This document shows positions 34,234-42,944 of a stretch of 64,000 bases of DNA, piece by piece. Location of the stretch: contig NC_079888.1 in assembly GCF_029227915.1 (NCBI RefSeq), forward strand, positions 13,559,001-13,623,000, given 5' to 3'. How positions within the stretch are numbered: the stretch's first letter is position 1; every line of letters starts with the position of its first letter. Source of the DNA: Hydractinia symbiolongicarpus. Lineage: Eukaryota; Cnidaria; Hydrozoa; Anthoathecata; Hydractiniidae. The position numbers and the translations under genes were made by a program. The notes under the pieces were generated by a model that saw only the letters and a program-made list of their open reading frames with translations, was not told where the DNA came from and made no database searches.

Positions 34234-34884
34234 ATGGCTGCTGGTTGGGGTTTTGTCTCTACAATAAAGAGGATACTGATGAAATTTGGAGACAAAACTG
34301 TTAAATCCGAAGACTTTTACACCAATTCGAAACCGCTAAAGATCGAAGAAGTGCAAGTCGAAAACATTGTGCTGAGCGACTGTATCCCAGCAAACAAAGG
34401 CAAGGATGAGCGCTTCGTGATTGGCTACCAGGATCAAGACGGCAACCTATCACAGTTACTGATACTGACCCCTGAAAAGATCCACTTCAAGGGTGCCTCT
34501 CAATATACCGAGGGTTCTGCGCTTACTATGTTGTTTGATCTAGCCAGCTATCTCGAGTGGTTAATAAAATACGAGGAGATTCTGACCAAGGGGAGTCAGT
34601 TGGAGGGGATTTGGTTCACCAACACCAGCGTAAAAAAAGGGCGGTACCTCAGCACCAAGCTGAAGGAGTGGGATGGCGAGGTCAGAACAAAATTCCACAA
34701 GAAAAAGATACCACAAAAAAGCTGCGAGTGTAAGGCTATCATCAAGCTAGCGAGCATCTACAACCAAGGGCGCAACTACTACGTACAGACCTACTTGGAA
34801 GAGTGCAAATACAAAGAGGTTGAAGGATACGGCACTTGCTACTTTAGGGACTCTGATGACGATGAGAGCTTCACTGTATTGTAA
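34234..34884 (+). CDS. Gene A, left copy (216 aa, unidentified)
   Basis: ATG at 34234 is the first in a fully open frame of 216 codons. The protein starts MAAGWGFVSTIKRILMKFGD and has ERFVIGYQDQDG, LLILTPEKIHF, YEEILTKGSQLEGIWF and near the end YYVQTYLEECKYK followed by an acidic DSDDDE tail. There is no signal peptide or membrane span. An acidic tail after a mixed alpha/beta body is compatible with a nucleic-acid-handling protein, such as a single-strand binding type, but that is a guess. The right copy differs by one residue (Ser here, Ile there). I associate this wording with repeated cnidarian proteins, from memory only. Confidence 0.85.
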   Translation: MAAGWGFVSTIKRILMKFGDKTVKSEDFYTNSKPLKIEEVQVENIVLSDCIPANKGKDERFVIGYQDQDGNLSQLLILTPEKIHFKGASQYTEGSALTMLFDLASYLEWLIKYEEILTKGSQLEGIWFTNTSVKKGRYLSTKLKEWDGEVRTKFHKKKIPQKSCECKAIIKLASIYNQGRNYYVQTYLEECKYKEVEGYGTCYFRDSDDDESFTVL

Positions 34885-34930
34885 GTGGCTTGTGAAGGTT
34901 CTATGGTTGTCTTCAGCCATAGAAACAAAC

Positions 34931-35209
34931 ATGAACGTTCCCGCACTGAAAAAAGAAGCAAAAGCACTACGCGTTCCTCGCTACTCAACTATGAATAGGG
35001 GTCCTCTTCTTGAGGCGATCCGCAAGGCCAAGTACAAATCCGCTTTAAAACAAACGGACGGTCCCTATTGCGAACCTTGTACTAGGCTTAGCTGGCACAA
35101 AAATCTCGAAGAATACTCGAGACAGCTCGCTGAAAAGCAGCGACGTGACGTACATGACTGTGGCCTTATCATCGACTATGATACTGGAGAAGTACTCGAG
35201 ATCATCTAG
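34931..35209 (+). CDS. Gene B, left copy (92 aa, SAP-like N-terminus)
   Basis: Start chosen at 34931 (MNVPALKKEAKALRVP), 46 bp after the gene A stop. The open frame extends further upstream but only through gene A in another frame. Residues 4-32 form LKKEAKALRVPRYSTMN..LLEAIRKAK, the helix-extension-helix pattern of SAP/Rho-N type nucleic-acid binding folds. Then a CEPC pair and a C-terminal DYDTGEVLEI. The function is unknown; DNA or RNA binding is an inference from the fold pattern. Confidence 0.75.
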   Translation: MNVPALKKEAKALRVPRYSTMNRGPLLEAIRKAKYKSALKQTDGPYCEPCTRLSWHKNLEEYSRQLAEKQRRDVHDCGLIIDYDTGEVLEII

Positions 35210-35232
35210 TATGTTGAAGAACACACTAGAAT

Positions 35233-35805
35233 CTATGAATACGAGGTGGGACTAAGTACCGCTGACATACTGCGCAGATTGAAGTTTTTTGAGCGCTTAT
35301 CCTTGGCCTCTTCACGCCCTTGCGCAACAAGCTGTTGTCGCTCCCGTTCGTTAATAGAATCCACGATTTTGCTTGTTCGTTGTCGGGCTTGCTCCTTCAG
35401 CACCAGGTATTTCTGCTTTTCCTGCACTATTAGGCTGAACTCGTAGTCGCTAATCACACCATTCTCCACGGCTCTCGAGATCAAGTCAACGATAGAGTTG
35501 AGCTTGGTCTCCGCCAATAGCCTTATCCCTTCGTGTTTCTTGGATTTTGCACCAGGCCTTCTCCCGGCATTACGTAGACCCGCTTGTCCCAGACCTACGG
35601 CGATAGTGATCCCACCCACGGCTATGTACAGGGGAGCTCCCAGGCCAGAAGCCAACGCCCCTATTCCAACACCGGACGTGATAATACTGATGCTCAATGC
35701 TGATGCTTCTTCGATTTTGCTGAGTCTGTAGACTTGTGAAGTATCCTCCGTACCCTCCGGAGATGCAGAAGGGAAGCTCGGGTAAAACTTAGCAATGTCA
35801 GTCAT
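35233..35805 (-). CDS. Gene C (190 aa, hydrophobic and helical, unidentified)
   Basis: Runs from the ATG at 35805 to 35233, converging on gene B with a gap of 23 bp. Residues about 35-75 are Gly/Ile/Ala-rich (ISIITSGVGIGALASGLGAP, AVGGITIAVGLG), enough for one or two membrane segments. Then a basic RRPGAKSKKHEG, and a long charged helical part (KLNSIVDLISRAV...ISDYEFSLIVQEKQKY) with a coiled-coil look. Small membrane proteins of this shape occur in virus-like elements. A KHE-KI..AESKLN-like segment is, from memory, common in cnidarian repeat proteins. The last 60 codons lie in the left arm, so a fragment is repeated in the right arm. Confidence 0.8.
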   Translation of the reverse strand: MTDIAKFYPSFPSASPEGTEDTSQVYRLSKIEEASALSISIITSGVGIGALASGLGAPLYIAVGGITIAVGLGQAGLRNAGRRPGAKSKKHEGIRLLAETKLNSIVDLISRAVENGVISDYEFSLIVQEKQKYLVLKEQARQRTSKIVDSINERERQQLVAQGREEAKDKRSKNFNLRSMSAVLSPTSYS

Positions 35806-35830
35806 ATTTATTCTATAAGCAGATGCATCG

Positions 35831-35965
35831 TTATTCCCACGAGCAAAACGTTCTTATCCTTGGATACTCATCCGTCAGCATAAACTCCAGCCTGTCTGTT
35901 GAGCCCTTCAGGGGAAGGTAAACAGGGTTATCGAAACTCCATGCACGCATGTGGGTGAGGTTCTG
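35831..35965 (-). pseudogene. Gene D, 3' end only (interior lost)
   Basis: Open frame from the arm/centre junction at 35965 to a stop at 35831: LTHMRAWSFDNPVYLPLKGS, then DRLEFMLTDEYPRIRTFCSWE. It lies 25 bp upstream of gene C in the same direction, an operon-like spacing. The start is missing, because the sequence passes directly into the right arm in an unrelated frame. It is the clearest sign that a longer interior existed. Confidence 0.55.
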
Positions 35966-36139
35966 CCTGGTGCTAAAGGAGCAAGCCCGACAACGAACAC
36001 GCAAAATCGTGGATTCTATTAACGAACGGGAGCGACAACAGCTTGTCGCACAAGGGCGTGAAGAGGCCAAGGATGAGCGCTCAAAAAACTTCGATCTGCG
36101 CAGTATGTCAGCGGTACTTAGTCCCACCTGCGTATTCAT
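35966..36139 (+). pseudogene. Gene C, 3' fragment in the right arm
   Basis: LVLKEQARQRTRKIVDSINE through ERQQLVAQGREEAK and LRSMSAVLSP match the gene C C-terminus with a few substitutions (Ser to Arg, Lys to Glu, Asn to Asp). The end differs by one inserted base. The upstream part of the gene is absent. Confidence 0.85.
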
Positions 36140-36164
36140 AGATTCTAGTGTGTTCTTCAACATA

Positions 36165-36443
36165 CTAGACGATCTCGAGTACTTCTCCAGTATTATAGTC
36201 GATGATAAGGCCACAGTCATGTACGTCACGTCGCTGCTTTTCAGCGAGCTGTCTCTAGTATTCTTCGAGATTTTTGTGCCAGCTAAGCCTAGTACAAGGT
36301 TCGCAATAGGGACCGTCCGTTTGTGTTGAAGCGGATTTGTACTTGGCCTTGCGGATCGCCTCAAGAAGAGGACCCCTATTCATAGTTGAGTAGCGAGGAA
36401 CGCGTAGTGCTTTTGCTTCTTTTTTCAGTGCGGGAACGTTCAT
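36165..36443 (-). pseudogene. Gene B, right copy (nonsense mutation)
   Basis: Same start MNVPALKKEAK at 36443, but a TAG at 36255-36257 replaces a Ser codon after LEEY, removing the last 29 residues. A two-residue change (ALKQ to ASTQ) precedes it. Sequence beyond the stop is still open and similar, so the mutation is young. Confidence 0.85.
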
Positions 36444-36489
36444 GTTTGTTTCTATGGCTGAAGACAACCATAGAACCTTCACAAGCCAC

Positions 36490-37140
36490 TTACAATACAG
36501 TGAAGATCTCATCGTCATCAGAGTCCCTAAAGTAGCAAGTGCCGTATCCTTCAACCTCTTTGTATTTGCACTCTTCCAAGTAGGTCTGTACGTAGTAGTT
36601 GCGCCCTTGGTTGTAGATGCTCGCTAGCTTGATGATAGCCTTACACTCGCAGCTTTTTTGTGGTATCTTTTTCTTGTGGAATTTTGTTCTGACCTCGCCA
36701 TCCCACTCCTTCAGCTTGGTGCTGAGGTACCGCCCTTTTTTTACGCTGGTGTTGGTGAACCAAATCCCCTCCAACTGACTCCCCTTGGTCAGAATCTCCT
36801 CGTATTTTATTAACCACTCGAGATAGCTGGCTAGATCAAACAACATAGTAAGCGCAGAACCCTCGGTATATTGAGAGGCACCCTTGAAGTGGATCTTTTC
36901 AGGGGTCAGTATCAGTAACTGTGATAGGTTGCCGTCTTGATCCTGGTAGCCAATCACGAAGCGCTCATCCTTGCCTTTGTTTGCTGGGATACAGTCGCTC
37001 AGCACAATGTTTTCGACTTGCACTTCTTCGATCTTTAGCGGTTTCGAATTGGTGTAAAAGTCTTCGGATTTAACAGTTTTGTCTCCAAATTTCATCAGTA
37101 TCCTCTTTATTGTAGAGACAAAACCCCAACCAGCAGCCAT
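36490..37140 (-). CDS. Gene A, right copy (216 aa)
   Basis: Identical to the left copy apart from one residue near the C-terminus (Ile for Ser in the acidic tail, one G/T change). Fully open over 651 bp. Near identity of two copies in an otherwise decayed neighbourhood means recent insertion or gene conversion between arms. Confidence 0.85.
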   Translation of the reverse strand: MAAGWGFVSTIKRILMKFGDKTVKSEDFYTNSKPLKIEEVQVENIVLSDCIPANKGKDERFVIGYQDQDGNLSQLLILTPEKIHFKGASQYTEGSALTMLFDLASYLEWLIKYEEILTKGSQLEGIWFTNTSVKKGRYLSTKLKEWDGEVRTKFHKKKIPQKSCECKAIIKLASIYNQGRNYYVQTYLEECKYKEVEGYGTCYFRDSDDDEIFTVL

Positions 37141-37243
37141 AGCTTTGGATATGGGAATTCCCCCTACTCAAATGCGCATGTTCGAAATTCTGTTGATGTC
37201 AGCATTATTTGCGAATTTCCCCATTCTCAATATAAATATATTC

Positions 37244-38380
37244 TCAATATTGGCGTATTGTGCGCAAGATTTATTTGGAGAGGAAAACGAAAAAAGAATA
37301 CAACCTGCTTGTAAATGACATGCGACTATTTGATAGAGAATTCTTTTTTCGTCAATTTAGAATGACAACCACCAAATTAGAAGAACTTCTTAGCTATGTT
37401 GCACCTGTTATAATGAAATCCTCGATGAGACGGGAAGCAATAACTCCAAGTGAGAGATTATGTGTTACCTTACGCTACTTAGTCATTGGAGATGCCCAAA
37501 GCACCATAGCTGATAGTTATAGAACGGGAAAAACATCAGTTTGTAGAATAATCAAAGAAACCTCAGATGCTTTATGGGACCAGCTTTTAAAAAAATGGAT
37601 TTCTTAAGGCCACTAAAACTGAAGAAGAATGAGTTGAAATCCAAGTGGAACTTTGGAAATTGCCTTGGAGCCATCGACGGAAAGCATGTTGTCATGCAAG
37701 CTCCCGCACGTTCAGGATTGTACTACTATAATTACAAAAAGACTCTAGTATTGTAATTAATGGGTGTAGTTAACTCGAATTATGAATTCATTCTTGTTGA
37801 CATCGGCGACGCTGGAAGACAAAGCGATAGTGGCGTATTCACGGCTTGTCATATTGACCGTGCACTAGAAAAGCAGAAACTTAATATTCTGAAGCTAAGA
37901 TCGTTAAAAGGTACATCAAAGGAATTCCCATTTGTATTTGTTGGGGACGGGGCATTCCCATTAAAGGAGTATTTGATTAAACTATCTATACAAATGAAAG
38001 AACAAATTGCTATTATCAAATATCAAGGGCTCGTCGACAAGTAGAAAACGTTTTTGGGATCTGTGCATCACGATTCCGGATTTTTAGACGCCCAATTATA
38101 GCAAATGTTGAGACTGTCACTTCTGTCACTAAAGCAATTGTGGCACCCCATAACTTTTTTATGTTTGGTAGAACCTACAGGCTATGAAGATGGTGAATGG
38201 AGAACAGAGGATATTGAGACAGAAGGTTTATTGCCACTTTCTAATGCTGGATCGCATAATTATTCAAAAGATGCTAAACAATTCCGTGATGACTTTAGAG
38301 ATTATTCTATTGGTGCAGGAACAGTGGCATGGCAGTGGGACTATATTTCAAAAACAACTGATTCATTTGATCAAAATTAA
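37244..38380 (+). pseudogene. PIF/Harbinger (HARBI1-like) transposase, frameshifted
   Basis: Reads in pieces: RLFDREFFFRQFRMTT, ITPSERLCVTLRYLVIGDAQ, SYRTGKTSVCRIIKE, then in another frame CLGAIDGKHVVMQAP (first catalytic Asp), VDIGDAGRQSDSGVF (second Asp region), FVFVGDGAFPL, RQVENVFGICASRFRIFRRP (catalytic Glu) and the C-terminal YEDGEWRTEDIE and DDFRDY motifs. Order and spacing are those of HARBI1-type DDE transposases. Stops near 37754 and 38042 and frame changes near 37595 and 38170 kill it. The N-terminus abuts the right arm of the palindrome. Confidence 0.92.
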
Positions 38381-38635
38381 GCAGATATTTTAGAATATAT
38401 ACCAGTTTCTTAAAAAAGCGTGTAAAACTAAATCTAGGAAGCTACAATGTTGAAAACTACAATGTTTGAAAAAGCTTTAAAATAACATGCCTCTTTACAG
38501 GCAAAAATATCAATCAAATAACAAATGTAAAAATAAAAGGTTTTCTTTTTTATTGCTAGTAAACATCTATTGTTAATCACTATGTAGTTCATTTTATGTG
38601 TAAGTACTTGAATATAGATATGAATAACAAATAAA

Positions 38636-38863
38636 TTATTCTTCAAACTCATATTTTATGAATAGTTGCTGAATTTTAACTTTAACAAGCCTGTTTTTTT
38701 CTTTATCCACAACACCATCTTGTCCTTTACAACTTTCAAATTTCTCAGAACTTTCAAGAACTTCCTCTTGTATACTTCGCGTACTTTGTTGTTGTGAATT
38801 ATTTGGTTGTAATTGCGTCAGAAGAACTTGGATTTGTTCTTGAGTAAGTTGCTGATATTCCAT
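38636..38863 (-). CDS. Short ORF in the Harbinger element (75 aa)
   Basis: MEYQQLTQEQIQVLLTQLQ, a Gln/Ser-rich part, then KNRLVKVKIQQLFIKYEFEE. It lies opposite to the transposase where Harbinger elements carry their second (Myb/MADF-like) gene, so it may be a shortened version of that. No SANT motif is visible. Confidence 0.35.
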   Translation of the reverse strand: MEYQQLTQEQIQVLLTQLQPNNSQQQSTRSIQEEVLESSEKFESCKGQDGVVDKEKNRLVKVKIQQLFIKYEFEE

Positions 38864-39229
38864 CTCGTTTCTGTGTCAAAGACCCACATCTGCCGTTATG
38901 ATTTCAATGTTTTGAATTCTTGATAAATGACGGCTTTTGATTGGTTAAATTATTTTTTATTCGCTTGGTAGTTCAAAAAGTTTGAACTTCTGATGACCAT
39001 TCGCGCGACCAACAGAATGTTGCGTAAATGTTCAAAAATAGATTTTGCGCATGCTCAGATATCTATTTGCTAGAGTCGCGCGACTAAAACGAATGAGTGG
39101 AAACCGGCCTTTAGATTCTTTTTTTTTTTCATGGCAGTTCTAGGCCACCATATACTAGAGTCAACCTATGTGGGCCTGGCCTATTTTTAGTCAGAAAGTT
39201 TTGAACAAACCTGTCAAAATAGTTTCGTT

Positions 39230-39242
39230 ATGGTATAAATAT
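39230..39242 (+). promoter_or_regulatory. Possible TATA box
   Basis: GGTATAAATA lies 40 bp upstream of the ATG at 39279 of the candidate first exon. In AT-rich DNA this is weak evidence on its own. Confidence 0.3.
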
Positions 39243-39278
39243 TAGTAGGGCATGCGGAAGATTCTTTCTGTTCTCAAT

Positions 39279-39499
39279 ATGGCTTGCGAGAGCTTGAGAG
39301 AGCGTGTGAAGTTAGGTCTCGAAAACGAGGATTTTGATAAGCTACTTCACATTTACGCTGGTTTAATTAAAAAGGTTAAATGTAATTCTGTTTTGCCATC
39401 CACTGACGTGTTGCAAGAACAACTTACTTTTGTTTTTATCCGAAGAAATTGCCATGCGGAATACTACCTGCCTGCCTACCTATGTGAAATCAAAGAAGG
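39279..39499 (+). CDS. Candidate first coding exon, unidentified
   Basis: From ATG 39279 (or 39252 in the same frame): MACESLRERVKLGLENEDFD, then LLHIYAGLIKKVK, VLQEQLTFVFIRRNCHAEYY and LPAYLCEIKEG before a GTTAGT donor. The composition is clearly protein-like and helical. I do not recognise the family and found no second exon downstream before the LINE relic at 41.1 kb. It sits just outside the Harbinger terminus. Confidence 0.35.
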
Positions 39500-39503
39500 T
39501 TAG

Positions 39504-41070
39504 TTGTGCAATTACGTTGAAGTGAGTTGTTTATGTTTATATCTTTTGTTGTTTCTATAATAGCTATGCGTTTTTGTTACTCTGACCACTAACTATGTCG
39601 TAGTAGCTTTATTGATGTAGCTAGCTATCCCAATTTTTTGGTGCTGATTTGGATCTCTTTTTGATTATTGACTTTCACTAGCTATTAAGCTAGCTAGCTA
39701 CACCAAATAGTGCTCTGATTAGAGTGCCTTTTTTCGCCAGCAACAAAAAACCGTTGTCCTGCTTTGCGAAATTTTTCCATGAGGGGCTGAACACTCAACT
39801 CCTGTTCTTTTGGGCAAAGGGGGACCAAAATAACTTATATCAGATAAAAAGATATTCCTCACAGGATTTTTTTTTATATCTTTTGCAGAAAAGTTGTCAA
39901 AAGTTTATTGTTGCTTGCACCGAGCAGTCAGAGGTGAACTGGTGTTTAACTTTTTGAATTTGTCACACAAAACAATGATCAATTATTTTCTTCAAAATGA
40001 AAAACTGCAACTAATCAGACTCTCCAAAAAGATATTCAAATTCGAGAATTTGGATAGTAAATGATAAAATTTGTTGAATTCAATATTAATCCTTTTCGAC
40101 AAAATGCATCCTGTATATATCGCATCCTGTATATATCGTCCACAGGTCATGTATCGCCTGCTTAATATGTTACTTGTTTAACAAAGATATCAAAAGCCAG
40201 CTTGATTAAATTTATGCTCATATATTTATATATATACATATATACAATATACCTTGTGCATCACATGGCACTGATTTGTATCTTTTTAATAAATCCCCTC
40301 TTCAAATCAAAGAGGCAAAGGACGCAATAATAAAACAACCTGGTGTTAATTATGGTAAAATTGTATTCATGTTTCTCATTTTGTACTTTCTTCTTTAGAT
40401 CAGCTGTTCAAACCATGCACCATCAGCATTTTTAAAAAATCTTCAATGAGAGTGAATTTTAAAGGCCTAAAAACTGAAATATTCAAATGCTAATACGTAT
40501 TTATTGCTGAATTAATTGAATAATAATTCATTGAAATTGAACTTGTTCAGAAGTTATCTTCAAATCTTCATGTTCATACATAAGATTTGTATCCTGAAAT
40601 TTCCAGAATTTTCCAGATCAGTTTCAAAAATTTCCAGTTAAAGTTTTACTACTATTTTAGAGTACTATATATATAATATGTAAAAAAAATTATTTAATTT
40701 TTTATTTATTAAGTTGTATTTTAACATTGCAAGTTAGTTACAATAATAATTGAGAATTAGTATACTCAATGATTTGCTTACCCCATTCTCCGTTTTCAAG
40801 GTCCACTTCAAATTTTAGAATTTTCCAGACTACGACGGAAATCTTCGAGCCGCAAGGCTTCTTGTTTTCTATTTGAAGTGTTTATGTGGTGCCGGGGCGT
40901 TTAAGAGAATGTTTCGTTTCTGTTATCAAGGCCTAAAACGTCTGCTTACGAGGTTGTTTTTTGTCCCCGTTTAAGCCTATTTCAGGGTTCGCGAAGCCTG
41001 TTTTAGCGAAAGCTTCGGGGGCTCCACCCCAAACCCCGCTTGAGGGCTTACAGCGCCCCCCAGCTGCATA
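39504..41070. other. Mostly non-coding
   Basis: AT-rich. Short (ta)-like runs at 40220-40250. The segment 40880-41060 is richer in G and C (ttcgggggctccaccccaaaccccgc). No gene supported. Confidence 0.4.
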
Positions 41071-41081
41071 TTAAAATTTTC

Positions 41082-41118
41082 TTAGTAGGTCATGATGCTG
41101 CGCATCATGACCTACTAA
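41082..41118. repeat. Perfect 17-bp hairpin
   Basis: TTAGTAGGTCATGATGC at 41082-41098 pairs exactly with 41102-41118 around a 3-base loop (TGC). It lies at the edge of a LINE relic. Confidence 0.95.
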
Positions 41119-41127
41119 AAAAATTTC

Positions 41128-41825
41128 CTAGCCCTGCAGAATTTGGTACAAAACAGACTTACAAATACAAAAAGGCTTCAAAGAAACTTGGTGTTCTTCG
41201 GAAGCTAATGGTTTTTTTGACAACTGAGGATGCACACTTAGTGTATGATAGTATTATAGTGTCAGCTCTGAAATATAATTGTATTGTCAACTTGATTTTA
41301 ACTCGTCCCAGCAGTCGAAGCTGAAGTCTCTTCAAAGAGCGGAATCATCGTTTAATGTTAAAAAACTCAGATTATGAACACTTTCAATAAACAAGCTTTA
41401 ATTCTTGTTAAAAAATGTTTGGATGGCAATGTTGCTCCTGCTTTCGTGGATTACTTTAAACTGATCGCGGTGTTAACACTAGAAACAATAGAATATCGGT
41501 TGATCTTCCTCGTGTTAAGCTTTCTTTTGCTAGAAATAGTTTTTATTTTATGGGGGCAAAATTATTTAACTCCCTTTCTTTGGGTCTTTGACATATTCTT
41601 GGAGTGTATTTGGGTTGGTTTTTGAATCAATTGAACTAGTTTTTTTAATCGAGTTTTATTTTTACTGTAACTATACCTTTTTAAAATATTTTTTTTTATT
41701 TTAACTTTTTATACATAATAAAAATATTACATTAATAAATTTTAAGGACACATATTGATAGCAGATTTGTATCTGAAATGTATATATCCTTGTAAAATAT
41801 TCATGATAAATAAATAAATAAAACT
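41128..41825 (+). mobile_element. LINE 3' relic
   Basis: The plus strand gives KASKKLGVLRKLMVFLTTED and VYDSIIVSALKYNC (RT thumb), then, across frameshifts, NKQALILVKKCLDGNVAPAF, an LPRVKLSFARNSFYFMGAKL-like part and a short final run, ending in an 'aaataaataaataaaa' tail at 41803-41823. 5'-truncated as is usual for LINE copies. Confidence 0.78.
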
Positions 41826-42759
41826 TGATTTATCCAAAAAATTTGATTTATCGAAAAAAAGGTTAAAAAAAGTTGTCAAAGAACCCACCTTAAATCATGC
41901 CTGTTAAACTCATTCAGTGCGAACCAAGTTTAATGCGCACTCATGAAAGAGCATTCCCGCATCCTGTGTTCAGTTTGGGAGTGGAATAAAATATCATTAT
42001 TCTTCGTTACTACTACAATGGAATTCCGAACCTTTTTTTAACTTTTTTTAAAGTTTAATGTCAAAATTTTTGTAACGTAACTTCCGCAGTTATCAGACAT
42101 TAAAATCACTACAAGCGTTACCCAGATCTTAAATAACAATTTAATCAGCGATGACCATGACGCAAAAAGGTAAAATATTTATATAATTCATATAATTGCT
42201 TGGGATATAGTCACAGTGACAAACAAAAAAAAAACATAGCAACAAGCCCAAGGTTACGAAAACAGTGAAAATATTGAAGACTATTTAAAGGGGAGGGGAA
42301 ATTTACCAACGAATTTACCAAATCCGCGGAAATGTAAAAAAAAAACGATCATAAATTTGAGATTTGAAATATTTGTATGATTGCTTGTAATTTAGTCACA
42401 CAAATTCAGTTACAAACAAAGAAATAATGTAACAATATATAATAACAAGTGATCCTGAAACTTGTAACTTGTAATTTTTTTTTTGGTAAAAAGCCACTTA
42501 ACTCGAACAGATGGTTGCCATGCAAAATTTCAGCATTTTTTCCCCCAAAAAACTTTTTGGAAAAATGAAAGCTAAATAAAAAAGTAACAAACTTTCAACA
42601 GATAAACATATAGTAAGTTAATAAAGTTGAACACAACATGGTTAAGCAAATCAACATTTTAGTGCTTTCACTAACTAACTTTAGCTATCGTATATCAGGA
42701 TAAAATACAACACATTAAGACGTTCCCTAATAAAAAATGTGCAAACATTTGTGAATGGT
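41826..42759. other. Non-coding, downstream of the DD3-3-like gene
   Basis: Probably includes the 3' UTR of the minus-strand gene near 42700. Nothing else recognised. Confidence 0.45.
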
Positions 42760-42944
42760 TTAAACTTTTGAACCCATTTTTAAACCGGAAAACCGTTGCT
42801 TCAAGTTAGCACCAGTTTCTGGATGTTTGCGACAAAAGATAACGATGCCGACGATAAGTACAATTGCGACAATACCACCGATGACGCCACCGACAATCGT
42901 ACTTGTCTTTGAGTTGTCCGACTTCCGTGCAACATAAACACCTC
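42760..42944 (-). CDS. DD3-3-like exon 14: transmembrane segment and cytoplasmic tail
   Basis: [14 protein letters not shown], then [20 protein letters not shown] and VIFC, one clear membrane span, followed by [20 protein letters not shown] and a TAA stop at 42760. Gly/Ile-zipper spans with a short basic tail are typical of type I proteins. Confidence 0.93.

Larger units (their letters stand above)
34136..35408 (+). repeat. Left inverted arm
   Basis: Matches the reverse complement of 35966-37232. The outer match ends near 'caatattgagaatgggg'; the inner match stops at 'caccagg'. Only scattered substitutions and small indels separate the arms. Confidence 0.93.
35966..37232 (-). repeat. Right inverted arm
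   Basis: Reverse complement of the left arm. Its outer end carries an extra short duplication (ttctcaatat twice, 37222-37250) before running into the Harbinger remnant. Confidence 0.93.
34118..37268. mobile_element. Palindromic virus-like or long-TIR element, internally deleted
   Basis: About 3.1 kb with inverted arms of about 1.27 kb (34136-35408 and 35966-37232) and a unique centre of 557 bp. Arm identity is near perfect in the outer part and slightly lower near the centre. Each arm holds gene A and gene B reading inward, plus the 3' end of gene C reading outward. The centre holds the rest of gene C and the 3' end of gene D. Genes are packed with gaps of 23-47 bp and no introns, and base composition is visibly less AT-rich than the surroundings. 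This fits a large DNA element or endogenous virus with gene-bearing terminal repeats whose interior has been lost. No polymerase, integrase or capsid gene is left to name it. Confidence 0.8.
37244..39113 (+). mobile_element. PIF/Harbinger element, left end lost
   Basis: Holds the transposase, a short minus-strand frame, and a right terminus 39060-39113 with 'agagtcgcgcgactaaaacg' and 'aatgagtggaaaccggcc'. No matching left terminus was found next to the transposase, where the palindromic element lies instead. Confidence 0.65.

Noticed and set aside
35831-36364. 177-codon minus-strand frame spanning the arm/centre junction
   Set aside because: Its first part is an antisense shadow of the gene B and C repeats; only the last 40 or so codons (gene D end) look genuine.
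34234-37140. Bacterial contamination suggested by compact intron-less genes
   Set aside because: Sequence is continuous with decayed animal transposons on both sides, and there are no ribosome-binding sites or bacterial families; a virus-like element fits better.
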